Source of the DNA: Linepithema humile | Taxonomy: Eukaryota; Arthropoda; Insecta; Hymenoptera; Formicidae | DNA length: 64,000 nucleotides | Reading direction: 5' to 3' | Assembly (NCBI RefSeq): GCF_040581485.1 | Contig: NC_090131.1 | Location: forward strand, 9,610,001 to 9,674,000 | Part shown: in pieces, positions 35,603 through 46,980 of the stretch | Position numbering within the stretch: the stretch's first letter is position 1 | Layout of the letters: each line of letters opens with the position of its first letter | Position numbers and translations under genes: made by a program | Notes under the pieces: generated by a model | What the model saw: the letters and a program-made list of their open reading frames with translations, nothing else | What the model was told of the DNA's origin: nothing | Database searches by the model: none

Positions 35603-36280
35603 ATAGGGTGTCTGAGACCATTCGTACACCCCGTTTATAACGAAGGGAAGTTGTTTTTATCAAATACCCGAAAAGTACTAATAAGTAAATCGGGTACGCT
35701 GTATGGTACGGGTACGAATGGTGATATTTTCAACTTCCGGTACCGACCAAAAATAGGCTGTCTAGACCGGAAGTCAAACTTTTTAAATGGAATATGGCAT
35801 TTTTTATTGCAGATTCGGATTCTCCGGCGAAAAATAAGAAACTTTTGTCCAAAACATTTTTTTCTAAAATACCTCTATCGACCTTGAAATTATTTTTAAA
35901 GTGTGATTTACGAATAGGATAGCTAGGTAGGAAATGGGAAATATCCAAATCTGAAGTCGAATTTTTAAAATAAAACATGAAACTTTTTATTGCAAATTCG
36001 GATTACACATGAACATAAACAAAGAAATTTTATTAACATAAAAGAACAAACAATTTTAATAAATTTGTTATGTATTAATAACATGTATTCTTATCACGAA
36101 CATTTACTAAATTTTTAAATAAAAGCGTCGCGTTCCATGCTCTCCTATTGATCACTTTCAACCTTTAATTACTCCTACAATTTTATAGCCTAAGCATTAA
36201 TTTTTGTGTATTATGAATTTATTCTTCGTCAGGAATATGCCCCTTTCCGCTGTTGCGGGAGTTGTGGGACACCTTGTATA
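35603..36280. mobile_element. Possible fold-back element with GGTGTC ends
   Basis: AGGGTGTCTGAGAC at the left and GTGGGACACCTTG at the right, each beside TATA. Internal inverted words include CCGGAAGTCAAACTTTTTAA against TCGAATTTTTAAAATAAAAC. The ends resemble those at 6178 and 2640. Arms are strongly diverged. Confidence 0.5.
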
Positions 36281-36398
36281 CAATTTCAAATTGCATAACG
36301 TTTATATAAACCGAATATTTCAATGAAATGACCCAAGAATCAATAAATAAAAGTTTTTGGTTCAAATTTGGCCAGATTTTAATACATTAGCGTATATA

Positions 36399-38207
36399 CC
36401 CAAGGAGAACAGAAAAGTCAAAATAATATCAATATGACGTCATATTGACCGAATTTACGTCATTTTTTGGTCTTAATAAAAATCTCGATCTCAAATGACT
36501 TAAAAATGACTTTATATTGACTTCTTTTTTATTGTGCCTTTTTGATTTTAAAAAATATGATGTTTTTTCGACATAAAAAAGTATGATATAAGAATATTCA
36601 GAAAAATGTGTGTATGACCATTCAGATATAATAATCTTCAAGAGTTAACTTATTGAGAAAGATACCTTGTAGTATGGAAAAGGAAAGCGGTCTGCTTTTT
36701 GCGCAGTCAGTCGAAATCAGCGAGCAAGATAGAACAACGATAAAAACAATTAAAATTTTTTGGGAATTTCGGTATTTATGTAAAGTCAGTTGCTGTGGTT
36801 TTAATGTCTATAAAAATCTAGGATTAAGAATTTTGTGCTCATAGTCGAGACAAAGCAAGACCTGCACTTGCGCGTTCGGTTTCATGTTCCGCGGCGTGCT
36901 ACGTGCTCTACATCATGGTATCACTGCTACGGCGTCGTAATCGGAAAAGACGTTGTCGCGTACAGCAGAGTTTCGTGTTTTCTGTAATTCTGGAAGATTA
37001 TTTGCATCGTAACATTAATTGTGGAAAATTCCGTTAAGTATCAGTGTTCGACTTTTCTAGACTAGTACAAGTGAGCAACATTGAAGACGTTAAAGTGTGA
37101 GGTTAAAACAAAATGTCGAAAGAATTTTAGACTAAAGAGGTAAGTAAATTCCAATTTTTTATTTTCTTTTTTGGCATCTAGACTGAGTGTTGTAGATAAA
37201 ATTAAAATTAAAATCGTCATTTTTTACCATATCTTATTTTTATCTATACTACAAATAAAATTTACAGTAGCAAACTGGAATTTTAAATGGATTATTTTTC
37301 AATTATATACATATAATAATATTCATATATATTTTGTTTTGGGCCATATATTAGATATAGTTATGAAAAGAAAATATGCTCAGGCTTCTAAAGCCAATGC
37401 TAAACGGTTATGTGAAGCTGAAATTGAAGATCAGTTGACTGAGGTAGAAAATGTATTAAATGAATTAGACGAAGCACGCTGTAATCTTTCTCATAATCTT
37501 TTACCTGCTATACATATTGAAAGCAATAATGTTCAGGATAATGACTTAATTAATGAAAATATATTAAATAATCCACCACACAACACAAACAATGATGATG
37601 CTGCTAATGAAAATGAATATAGCGAACATAATAGCAGCAGTGTCAGTGATGAATTAGAAGACGATGAAGCTAGAATTGATATTGAATATTTAAGAGATCG
37701 TCCTGTTCATGAAATAGAGACATATTTATTGAATTTCTTATCAGAATGGAGTGTTCGAGATGTATCATTCAAAAAAATAGATAACATTAATTTTGTATAA
37801 GTGAAAGAAAAATATGATTGTTTTGATTTGTGTTTGAGAAAGAGCTACTTTTTTTTATTTATAAGGTAGATTACTGTGCAATAAGACTATGTTAAGTGAC
37901 CTCTGTATTATCTGTAATCTGTATACTTAAACGCATAATGAGGATTTATTATTGAAAAAATAATGTATAAAACATATATTAAATAAATGCATAATAAACA
38001 ATTAAATATAATATTGATTACTCTTTTAATATTTTATTACTAATTCTAAATGGTGAAAAGAACGTCAAAATTATGTCATTATAATATCAATATGACGTCA
38101 TAAAAATATTAAAAATTTATGCAATTTGACGTCATTTTGACAAACTAAAATTTGATTATATTTTGATATCATTTTGATATCATTTTGACTTTTCTGTTCT
38201 CCTTGGG
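36399..38207 (+). mobile_element. 1.8-kb TIR element carrying a small spliced gene
   Basis: CCCAAGGAGAACAGAAAAGTC at the left (36399) and its complement ending at 38207 are flanked by TA on both sides (36397-36398, 38208-38209). Next to the ends, TGACGTCA-type words recur (CAATATGACGTCAT on both sides, plus GACGTCATTTTGAC on the right). A gene lies in the middle on plus. I do not recognise the superfamily; a TA duplication alone does not decide it. Confidence 0.88.
37363..37800 (+). CDS. Small acidic protein in the TIR element
   Basis: 145 codons starting MKRKYAQASKANAKRL. I chose this ATG, although the frame is open upstream, because TTTTGGGCCATATATTAGATATAG just before it looks like an intron end. 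A good donor (AAAGAG/GTAAGT at 37139) follows a likely untranslated exon. The protein has a basic start, then a long acidic and asparagine-rich region, and ends IETYLLNFLSEWSVRDVSFKKID. I recall similar N-termini in insect TE proteins that continue into a transposase. Here AATTTT/GTATAAGT may be a splice donor whose next exons are gone. Function unknown; perhaps DNA binding or regulation of a full-length relative. Confidence 0.5.
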   Translation: MKRKYAQASKANAKRLCEAEIEDQLTEVENVLNELDEARCNLSHNLLPAIHIESNNVQDNDLINENILNNPPHNTNNDDAANENEYSEHNSSSVSDELEDDEARIDIEYLRDRPVHEIETYLLNFLSEWSVRDVSFKKIDNINFV

Positions 38208-38599
38208 TACTTTAATATTACAAAGAATTTTTAATTCTGTACAGTTAATAAAAAGATTACCTCTAATTAAGAAATAAATATTTGGCCGGATAAAATAAAA
38301 TAGACGACAGCAGGGTCCTCTTAATAAAATAATAAGCATACTGATAACCGTCTATAGACATAGGCGCACGCATCCATCCATCCTCTCTCCCTTTCCCCTA
38401 CACACACGCATATACACGTACGCACGAAAAAATCATAAATCCAACCAGACAATCTCCGCGTCGTATTTTTTGCGTAATGCTAATGCGGGCAGTACATAAA
38501 CTTTGAAAACTCACAAAGTTCTTAGAAAAAGATTTGTAACCAGTATTTTAAAATGTCTCAACGTCAGCTACAAAAATAAAAAAATAAAGATTCCAGACT
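38208..38599. other. Spacer before the LINE
   Basis: A CT-rich and CACACA-rich stretch near 38370-38430, then unremarkable sequence. No gene seen. Confidence 0.4.
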
Positions 38600-40034
38600 T
38601 CCGTTTCCGGTGCGATAGAGCGTGACACGTAGAGTTAGAACAAAATTTCTGGGTGACTTGAGAAGCGAGAGGAGAGCAAAAAGGGGTAAGAGTGAGCGAA
38701 GGAGAGAGTGGAGGTGAGAAAAAGTGTGTGTGAGTGGAGAGAGTGTAGGGCAGGGCAGTGGGGAAGGGAAAGATTAAGGGAAAAGACGAGGGATAGACAG
38801 GCATTAAGTATAGGACATAGAGACGGGCATAGATGGAATTAGGTAGAGAGGGCAGGGATCAAGTAGAACATAGAGGTAGTAGGTGCGGATTGACTGGTGG
38901 CGACACAGCAAGATGGAAAGGAAAATGGAAATGGCAGAAGGAATAAGGGAGGCTAGAAAAGGGAGAGTAAGATGTGAGAGCTATGGGTATAGAGGAGATG
39001 TGGAAGAGGAAAAAGGAGGAGTCGTGGGAGAGGGGGGAAGAGGAAGAGAGAGGTATATTTAATAAAAGCAAAAAAACATCGAGATTACCGGAAAAAAGGG
39101 AAAAAAGGAGGACGGGGAGCAGAGGGAGATGTTGAAAGGAGAGGAAGAGATAGAGAAATGGAAAGAGGAAATAGAGGGGATAATGAAAGAGGTAATGAAA
39201 AATGGGATTAATGGAATGGTAGGAAGAAATGAAACAGATGAAGGAGGAAATAAAAGAGGGGATAGAAGATATAAAGAAGGAGATGAAGGAAATTAGAGAG
39301 GGAGGAAAGATGGAAGGAGGAGAGAGAGAAAATAAAAAAGCATATAAAGGGACTGGAGAGGAGAATTAAAAAGATAGAAAGAGATGGAGAAAACAAAAGA
39401 GAGGGGAATAGGAAAGAAGGGAAGGGAGAGGGGAAAGAAATAAAGAGTGAAAGAGATGGAAAAAAAATGGAAAGGAAAGAAAGGGAGGAGAGGAGAAGGA
39501 ACTTGATAATAAAAAAGATAGAGATGAAGGAAGAGAACAAGAAAGAATCGATAGGAATATAATGAAGGATATAAGAATGGAGGTAAAAATAGAATAGATA
39601 TAGAGGATAGCGGAGGATGGGTGGTGCAAGGACAGAAAAAAAGGAAGAGAGATAGTGGGAATAAGGATGGAGAATGAGGAGAAAAGAAGAGAGATATGGA
39701 AGAAGAAAAAGATGCTTAAGGGTAGGAAAAAAAGGATACTAGAGGACTGGACGTGGAAGGAGAGGAGATGAGATGGAAATTGGAGGAGATGGCCAGGGAA
39801 GAGGAAAAGAAGGGAAAAAATGTGTGAATAGGATATGGAAGAATAAGGAAAAATGGACAGTAATAGAGGTGGGATGAGGAGGAGGAAGTAGGTAATAAAG
39901 GATGGAAAGGGTAACACAAAATTAGGAGAACGGGAGGAAGGGGGAGTGGAGAAGGAGAGGAGCTCAGGATAGGAGAGGGAAGGGAAAAGGACAGAAGGGA
40001 GAAGGAGGAAGGTGTGGAAGGGAAAGATTGAAGG

Positions 40035-42520
40035 ATATGTTTCTGGAATGTGGCAGGGTTGGGAAATAAAGATGGAAAATTTTGGGAGGGATTAAAAAAT
40101 TGGGATGTAATGGTGTTAATGGAAACGTGGATGGATAAAAAAGGATGGAGAGAAGTGAAAGAAAAGTTACCAAGAGAATATGAATGGGTGGTGCAAGTGG
40201 CAGAGAAAAAAAATAAAAAAGGAAGGGCGATGGAAGGAATGATAATGAGAATAAAAAAGGAGATGATAGAAAAAGAGAAAAAAATAGAAACGGAAAGAAA
40301 AGGGATAATAGTAGAAAGAGTAAGAAAGGGAAAACAGAAATGGAGGGTAGTGGAAGTATACAAAAATAGGAATATGGAGGAAATCTTACAGAGTATAGAA
40401 GTGGGTAGGGGAGAAAGAATATGAAGTGAACACAATAATTAGGGGGGAGGGGGATTTTAATACACAAACATGGGTAGAGGAGGGAGGAATAGAAATAGTG
40501 AAAGAGGGAAAAAAAGGAACGGGGAAGGAGGTAAAGGAGATCGAAGGATGGAAAGATAAGTAGGGAGGGAAAATTGATGGAGTCTTTAGAGGAAAGAGGG
40601 TAGGGAATGTTGAACGGAAGCACAGACGGGAATGGGGAGGGGGAGTACACTTTCACAGGGGGAAAAGAAAATATTGTTATAGACTGTGAGATTGGGAGAT
40701 GAGAATGTGAGAGAAAGGATAAGAAGGTTATTGATAGGAAACAAAATTGACTCAAACTATCAGTCAGTGGAGATATGGGTAAAGGGGAAAAAGCAAAGGA
40801 AAGGAGAAAAGAGAAGCGGGAGATTGAGAGAGGAGAAAAGAGGATGTGAAGAGGGGTATGGAATGAGGAAGAGTGCAACAAATTTAAACAAAAGATGGAA
40901 GGGATGAAATTAGGAGAGAAAGGGATGAGAGTGGAATGGGAAGAGATGGAGAGGAAGATGAAAGAAACGATAAAGGAATTTGAGAGGAATTTGGGGAAAA
41001 AAGGGGAAGACAAGAAGATGGTGGGACAAAGAATGTGATGAAAAGAAAAAGGAGGTAAAAAGGGAATTAAGAGGATGGAGAAGAAAAGAGGGGAAGGAAA
41101 AGAGTATAAAAAAAAGAAAATATTATAAGGAACTGTGTGAAAGAAAGAGAAAGGAGGAAAATGAAAAGTGAAAAAAAGAGCAAAGGAGGTAAAAAGGGAG
41201 AATAAAGTACGAGAAATAATAAATAGGGAGAGTGTGATGTATCGATAAGTAAGTCAGCTGAGTTACCGATGTTACGGTATTCTAAATATCGCGATAATTC
41301 GGCAATCGTTGTAAGAGTCAGTCACCACTGAGCCTTCACAGGGTATTGACTCCATAGTAAACACTCCTATGTTCGTGTATGTGATAGTATAATAAAGGCT
41401 ATTTAGTACAACGTAAATCAGTGTGTATTAGTTAATAGGCTTATACATAACAGAGAGGAAACGAAGGATAAGGATAAATAATGGGATAGGAATGGAGGAA
41501 TAGAAGGAGTATTCTATGAGGCTATTAGGGGGGGGGGGGGAAAAAAGAAAAGGAGAAAAGGGGGAGAAAAAAAAAAGAGAAGATAGGAATGGGGAGAAAA
41601 AGAACAGAAGGAAGGAAATAAAGAAGGCAATAAGGATGTTAAAAAATAGGACAGCGATGGGGACAGATGAGATACCAGAAGAAGCATGAAGGTATGGAAG
41701 GGAAGAGGTGGAGGAATGGGTCTGGAGTATGTGTAACAGGGTGTGGAGAGAGGAAGGAGGGCCAGAGAGTTAAAAAAAAGGATTAGTGGTACCGATTATG
41801 AAGAAGGGAGAGGGAGAGAAAGTAAATGACTATAAAGGGGTAACATTAATGTCATCGAGCTATAAGATATACGCAATAATGCTGGCAGAGAGACTGAGGA
41901 GAGAAGTGGAAGAGAGGGGGATAGTGCCACAGAACCAAACAGGCTTCAGGAAAAGGATGGGAACAATAGATAACATTTATGTACTAAACTATTTGATCAA
42001 CAGACAGCTGAGAAAAAGGAAAGGGAGAATGACAGCAATGTTCATCGACTTAAAGGCAGTGTTTGACTCGGTGGACGGGGGAGTATTGGTGGAGGCGATG
42101 AGGGAGAGGGGGATAAAGGAAGGGTGATAGAGAGGGTAAAAGAGGTATTAAAGGAGACAAAAAGCAAAGTAAAAGTAGGGGAGGAGATGAGGGAAAATAT
42201 TTGGACGGCGAGAGGAGTGAGGCAGGGGTGCCCTTTAAGCCCAGCATTATTTAACATACTTTTAGCGGACATAGTGGAAGAAATAGCGAAAGTGAAATGG
42301 GGGGAAGGATAAGATTAGAAGAGCGTAGGGTATACTCTTTAGCGTATGCGGATGACGTAGTATTGGTGGCAGAAAATAAAAAAGTGATGAGGAGTATGAT
42401 GGAAAGATTAGATCGGTACCTGGAGAAAAAGGAATTAGAACTAAATACGGAAAAAACAAAGATCATGAGGTTTAGGAAGGGAGGAGAGAGATGGAGAAAA
42501 AGGATATAAAGATGGAAAGG
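40035..42520 (+). pseudogene. LINE ORF2: endonuclease and reverse transcriptase
   Basis: The endonuclease start reads NVAGLGNKDGKFWEGLKNW, then VMVLMETWMDKKGW (the E-T pair of the APE-type active site). A region with RRWWDKECDEKKKEVKREL near 41010 is the linker. The RT has PIMKKGEGEKVNDYKGVTLM, then NQTGFRKRMGTIDNIYVL and MFIDLKAVFDSVD (first RT aspartates), GVRQGCPLSPALFNIL, and SLAYADDVVLVAE with the YADD motif at about 42345. The frames are 41786-42127, 42124-42312 and 42297-42509, with small shifts. The order is that of an R1/I/Jockey-type LINE; I cannot fix the clade. Confidence 0.85.
41233..41452 (+). mobile_element. 220-bp solo LTR, 5-bp duplication
   Basis: Starts TGTGATGTATCGATAAG and ends TTATACATAACA, flanked by GAGAG at 41228-41232 and 41453-41457. 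AATAAAGG at about 41392 may be the poly-A signal. It is pyrimidine/purine balanced and stands out sharply from the LINE around it. Size and duplication suit a copia-type LTR. Confidence 0.88.
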
Positions 42521-42652
42521 GAAGGTAATAGAGGAGGTAAAGGAAATTAGATATCTGGCGTACATGATACAAAAAGAAACAATGGGCAGGAGGCGCAGAT
42601 TAGGAAAAGGGTAAAAAAGCAACAAGTAATAGGTCAGGTATGGGGAATAGGA

Positions 42653-43688
42653 TGTAACGATGCAGCATGCATCGTCACGGCTACAGACCGAACATCGTAG
42701 CCAACAAAAGACGCATCGAGCGCCGATAAACGCTTTCAATAAACACCGGCGGTCAATCGCCGGACGGTCCCCCCACAACCGACCGTTCCGAAAATTACCA
42801 GGTGGGAGTCCGCTGGTTAGGCCGCCGATGCTTGTCGATCCTAAGCCAGTCGGGCGACAGCCGGGTATAAAAGAGGCCCGGCTGTACGCCTTTTTACCAG
42901 ATCCTGTTCGCTGCTCGCCAGCGAACATCCAATCCTTCTGCGAGCGAACTCGCAATCCACCGAGAGCACTCGGAGCCTATGCCCAGCAGCCCCACGAGCA
43001 CGAGCATACTCGTGCACCGACCGAGCATACTCGGCTCCAGGAACCGCTTCCGCACGATACAGGAACACCCGTGCCCCGCCGAGCATACTCGGCTCTAGAA
43101 ACCGTTCCCTCACGATACGAGAATACTCGTATTCCGACCAAGCGTACTCCCAGGACTCGTCTTCCGCTCCTTACATACGAGCATACTCGTATATCGCCGA
43201 GCATAGTCGGCTTTGCTCCTTACATACGAGCATACTTGTATATCGCCGAGCATACTCGGCTTCGCTTCTCGCATACGAGCATACTCGTATATCACCGACC
43301 GGTTCGATAGATAATCGACCACCGACCGGTTCGATCGATAATCGATACCGCTCGCACGTATCGATTCACGCGCTCGCTACCCAGCGATCTAGAGACAACC
43401 GCGGCACCCGCGCTTGCGCCGACGTTTCCGCGTCGCCGTACGACCATCGTTACACGCCGCCTTACACCGCCGTAACTGTTACTAAATTATAACACGAGTT
43501 CAGACATCGCATGTAACACACATTTATACTCACCGTATCCACACGGCTGTACGTATCTAACATCAATTTACATAATAAACCTCGTTATATTTTATTACAC
43601 AAAAACAGCGCATTCTTTTAACGTGCCCCCAACCAACCGAACTCCTGATCCCGGCGAACTATTCCGTGCAGACAAACGGACCGTTTCA
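42653..43688 (+). mobile_element. 1.04-kb solo LTR, 4-bp duplication
   Basis: Starts TGTAACGATGCAGCATGC and ends GACCGTTTCA, flanked by AGGA at 42649-42652 and 43689-43692. A TATA box GGGTATAAAAGAGG lies at about 42865. A stretch at 42930-43310 repeats CGAGCATACTCG-type palindromes many times. Relatives are the fragments at 4350-4560 and 14695-14940 and the LTR at the window end. The 216-codon frame across it is chance. Confidence 0.88.
42930..43310. repeat. CGAGCATACTCG palindrome array
   Basis: More than ten occurrences of GAGCATACTCG or GAGYRYACTCG, spaced about 20-50 bp apart. CATACGAGCATACTCGTATA occurs several times. Each is a small palindrome within the R/U5 part of the LTR. Confidence 0.8.
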
Positions 43689-43689
43689 A

Positions 43690-44480
43690 GGAAAAAGAAG
43701 ATTTGAAAGGGATTAGGAGAGAAGAATATGGATGTTCGACAAATTGGTATGGACGGTGTTGGGATATGGGGTAGAGATTTGGAGTTGGGAGGAGAGGGAG
43801 AAAATAGAAAGGATAGAGAAGAAGTATTTGAGATGGGTATTGGGGGTAAAAGCGAGGACACCATGGTATTTGGTGAAAAAGGAGATGTAAAGGGAAAAGC
43901 TAAGAAGAAGAGCGAGCAGGAGGGGATGGGGATTTGAAGAGATTAGATGAAGGGAAAAGAAGCGAACTGGCGAGAGAATGTAGGGATGAAATGAGGAAAA
44001 GATTTAAGGAAGAAAGTGTGATGTCGGAATGGGAGAACGGAAGGAAAAAGTTTTTCGAAGAAAAGGAGATGACAATTGAGGAGATAGAAAGAAAGAGGAA
44101 GGAAGAAGAAGCATGGTATAGAGAATTAAAGAAAAAGGACAAAAAAAAAACAGAAAAAAAGATGAAAAAGGATAAGTGAATCGATGTTTAATAGATGGTA
44201 TAAGAAGGTGAAAGAAGAAAGGATACCGGGATATTAAAAAAAAAGATGGGGAGAAACCAGGTGGAAAAGGGTGGCGAAGTTTAGGTTAAGGAATGAAGTA
44301 AGGGAAAAAAGGTACTGGGAGGACGAAGAGAGAAGAAAATGTAGAGGGAAAAGGGAGACGTAAGAACATGTTTGGGAGGGGTGTAGGGAGTGGTAGGAGG
44401 GAGGAGGATGCTGGCAAGAGGCGGTAGGTTAAGTACTAAATGAAGAGGAAGAAGGGGAACGCTGTATAAGGGAGGGGGGA
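43690..44480 (+). pseudogene. LINE ORF2 C-terminal part
   Basis: Purine-rich frames resume right after the solo LTR. Pieces such as KRLDEGKRSELARECRDEMR (43934 on) and KSEDTMVFGEKGDVKGK suggest the C-terminal tail of ORF2. WRRVAKFRLRNEVREKRYWE and a CR-rich ERRKCRGKRET near 44265-44360 look like the cysteine-rich end. No intact frame. Confidence 0.55.
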
Positions 44481-44491
44481 AGGAAGAGAAA

Positions 44492-44941
<450 letters not shown>

Positions 44942-45240
44942 AGAGATGGAAGGGACGAATTAATAAGATAAACAAGATGTAATGGAGAACAATTGAAACG
45001 GAAATCCCAATAGCGGTGACCTGTGCGCGCGCGTGTGTGTGTTGTGTATGTGTAGGTGAAGAGGAGGGTAAGCACTTGTAGCTCACGCTCCTGCTTTAGA
45101 GGCGGATAGGGTTAAGATAGATAAGTCTGGAATAAATTTTTAGATGTAAGGATAAAGATGTATGGCGTGATATTGTGATCTTGTAACCCTGAGAGTAACA
45201 ATAAACATTTATTCATTCATTCATTCGTTCAAATAAAGAT

Positions 45241-45789
45241 TCCAATTTAAAAAATTTAAGGTGACCTTGATATGACCTATACTCACAAGGAAACAGACCC
45301 AAGTGTCCCCCTCCGATTTTGACGAGCTTTAAATATGTTGTAAAGTAGCTCAAAATAAGAGACACGTATTTTTTTATCTGCTTTCTCGCATGTTTAGGAT
45401 TGAACAACCCCTACAAGCTAAAACGGTTTTTTTGGTTTTGACTGAATATCGTCAAAACTGTAAGAAATATCAAAAAATGTTTCGAATAAAAGTTGCATGG
45501 TCTTTTATGAGCTTTATAACGCGTAGCTAAATATTTAAAAAATTTTATATTTTTTAATTTACCCTTACCCCTTCTTATTAATTTACGAATTTCAAAATTT
45601 TTGTTATAACAAAAGTTGTAGCATTTTTTACGCTCAATGCAACCATATATGATTTTATTATGTTTCGAAATCGCATCTTTCAGAAATGAGCTGTCAATGT
45701 CGCAGTATATGCGTCGCGCTGTATAACGCATCGTTTGTTGCGCGCTTATGTAATTGATAAGACGAATAAAATTAAAAATAAAGATTAGC
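45241..45789. other. Unassigned AT-rich stretch
   Basis: AAGGTGACCTTGATATGACC near 45258 resembles the AAGGTCA-type words of the fold-back family, and AAAAGTTGTAGCATTTTT recurs in type, but no second arm is visible. No gene. Confidence 0.35.
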
Positions 45790-46149
45790 GTGTTATGAAG
45801 TATTCGGAAAAATGTTCTGATCAAAGAACAAAATTTACTAAAGTTATTGCCAAGGCATCCCCTCTATTTTACACTTTTATAGTTATATTATATCGAAAGA
45901 GAAATAAATAAATAAAAATCTTACAATTAAAATGCAATTTATTGTTTTTCAATGTTAATGCAAAGAATTTCAATTAATTTCAGGTTCTTCTATTAATCAA
46001 TACTAGAAACATTTGTTTGTTTATTTTTTTATTTCCTTTATAATAATATGCATATATGTCGAAAGAATTACAACTTTACCTTCAACAATAACATACTATT
46101 ATACATATATTGAATATAATACATATATTAACATATATTAAAAATAGAT

Positions 46150-46829
46150 GAATTTATGGAACAAACGTATCACAAAGGTGATGTTCGTGAAAAAAGTGAT
46201 TCATACAAAGCGATTTCTTGCACCATGCGCAAGTAATTATTGCAGGTGCGCCACAAATATCGCATGTTGGTTTTGACTGTTTATGGAAACAAAATTTCAC
46301 TGGTTAGGTGTTTCGAATTTTTCGGGCTTATTTATTACGTACCCGCTTTTATACCATGCGTATTTCAATAAATTTCTGAATTTTGGCGACGGAAATTGAT
46401 TATGTATCAATGACTGTAATTTTAAGATGGTGTTTCTTGCATGCAAATTGACTTCCAAATCTAAAAGCGTTACAGTATCAGAAAAGTGTTTAATGAAATT
46501 CTTCCACAAACGAAAACCATATACATCTAATGGTTGTATTTTTCCTGTTGTTCCAGCTGGTATAGTCAACAAAATGATATCTTCTGTAGATTCTGGTTTA
46601 AATTCTTGAATAATATTTAGACAATGACCAGTCCACGAATCTAATAGTAAACAGATTTTGGACCTACGTTTAGAAAAAATACGTCTCAAATTTTAAAATA
46701 ATGCGCTGTTAATTTCCCGGATTTCGAAACCGTAACAAAAATATTAGGTGCCTTAAACATTGTTTCTTGTACTCTGAGACCAAATGTTCCACTAACTTCT
46801 TTCAATACAATAAAAAGAGGCGATAATAA
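46150..46829 (-). pseudogene. Pogo-like transposase, C-terminal half
   Basis: From 46829 down: LLSPLFIVLKEVSGTFG, then FVTVSKSGKLTAHYF and a stop. Then LLLDSWTGHCLNII with the second catalytic aspartate, TIPAGTTGKIQPLDVYGFR, and LWKNFIKHFSDTV. After a shift near 46310 comes a zinc-binding tail (CDICGAPAIITCAWC, then HFFHEHHLC). The first codons here follow directly on the last codon of the piece at 54640, showing both halves are one gene. The family is DDE pogo/Tigger-type by these motifs. Confidence 0.85.
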
Positions 46830-46980
46830 CACAGGTCAACAAATTAAAGGGTATTTAATATCACATGAAACTTCCCAATAAACATTAAAACATTCTATGT
46901 ACGTCCTATGTATATACATATATGTATATTGTATATTCTATGTATATACAGAGAATGTGAAAAGTATATAAAGCGCATAT

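Noticed and set aside
38568..41013. Long minus-strand frames rich in S, F, L and P (up to 349 codons)
   Set aside because: They are antisense translations of the purine-rich LINE; absence of purine stops on the pyrimidine strand makes long frames expected by chance.
42660..43310. 216-codon plus-strand frame
   Set aside because: Lies wholly inside the solo LTR and follows its palindrome array; no family resemblance.
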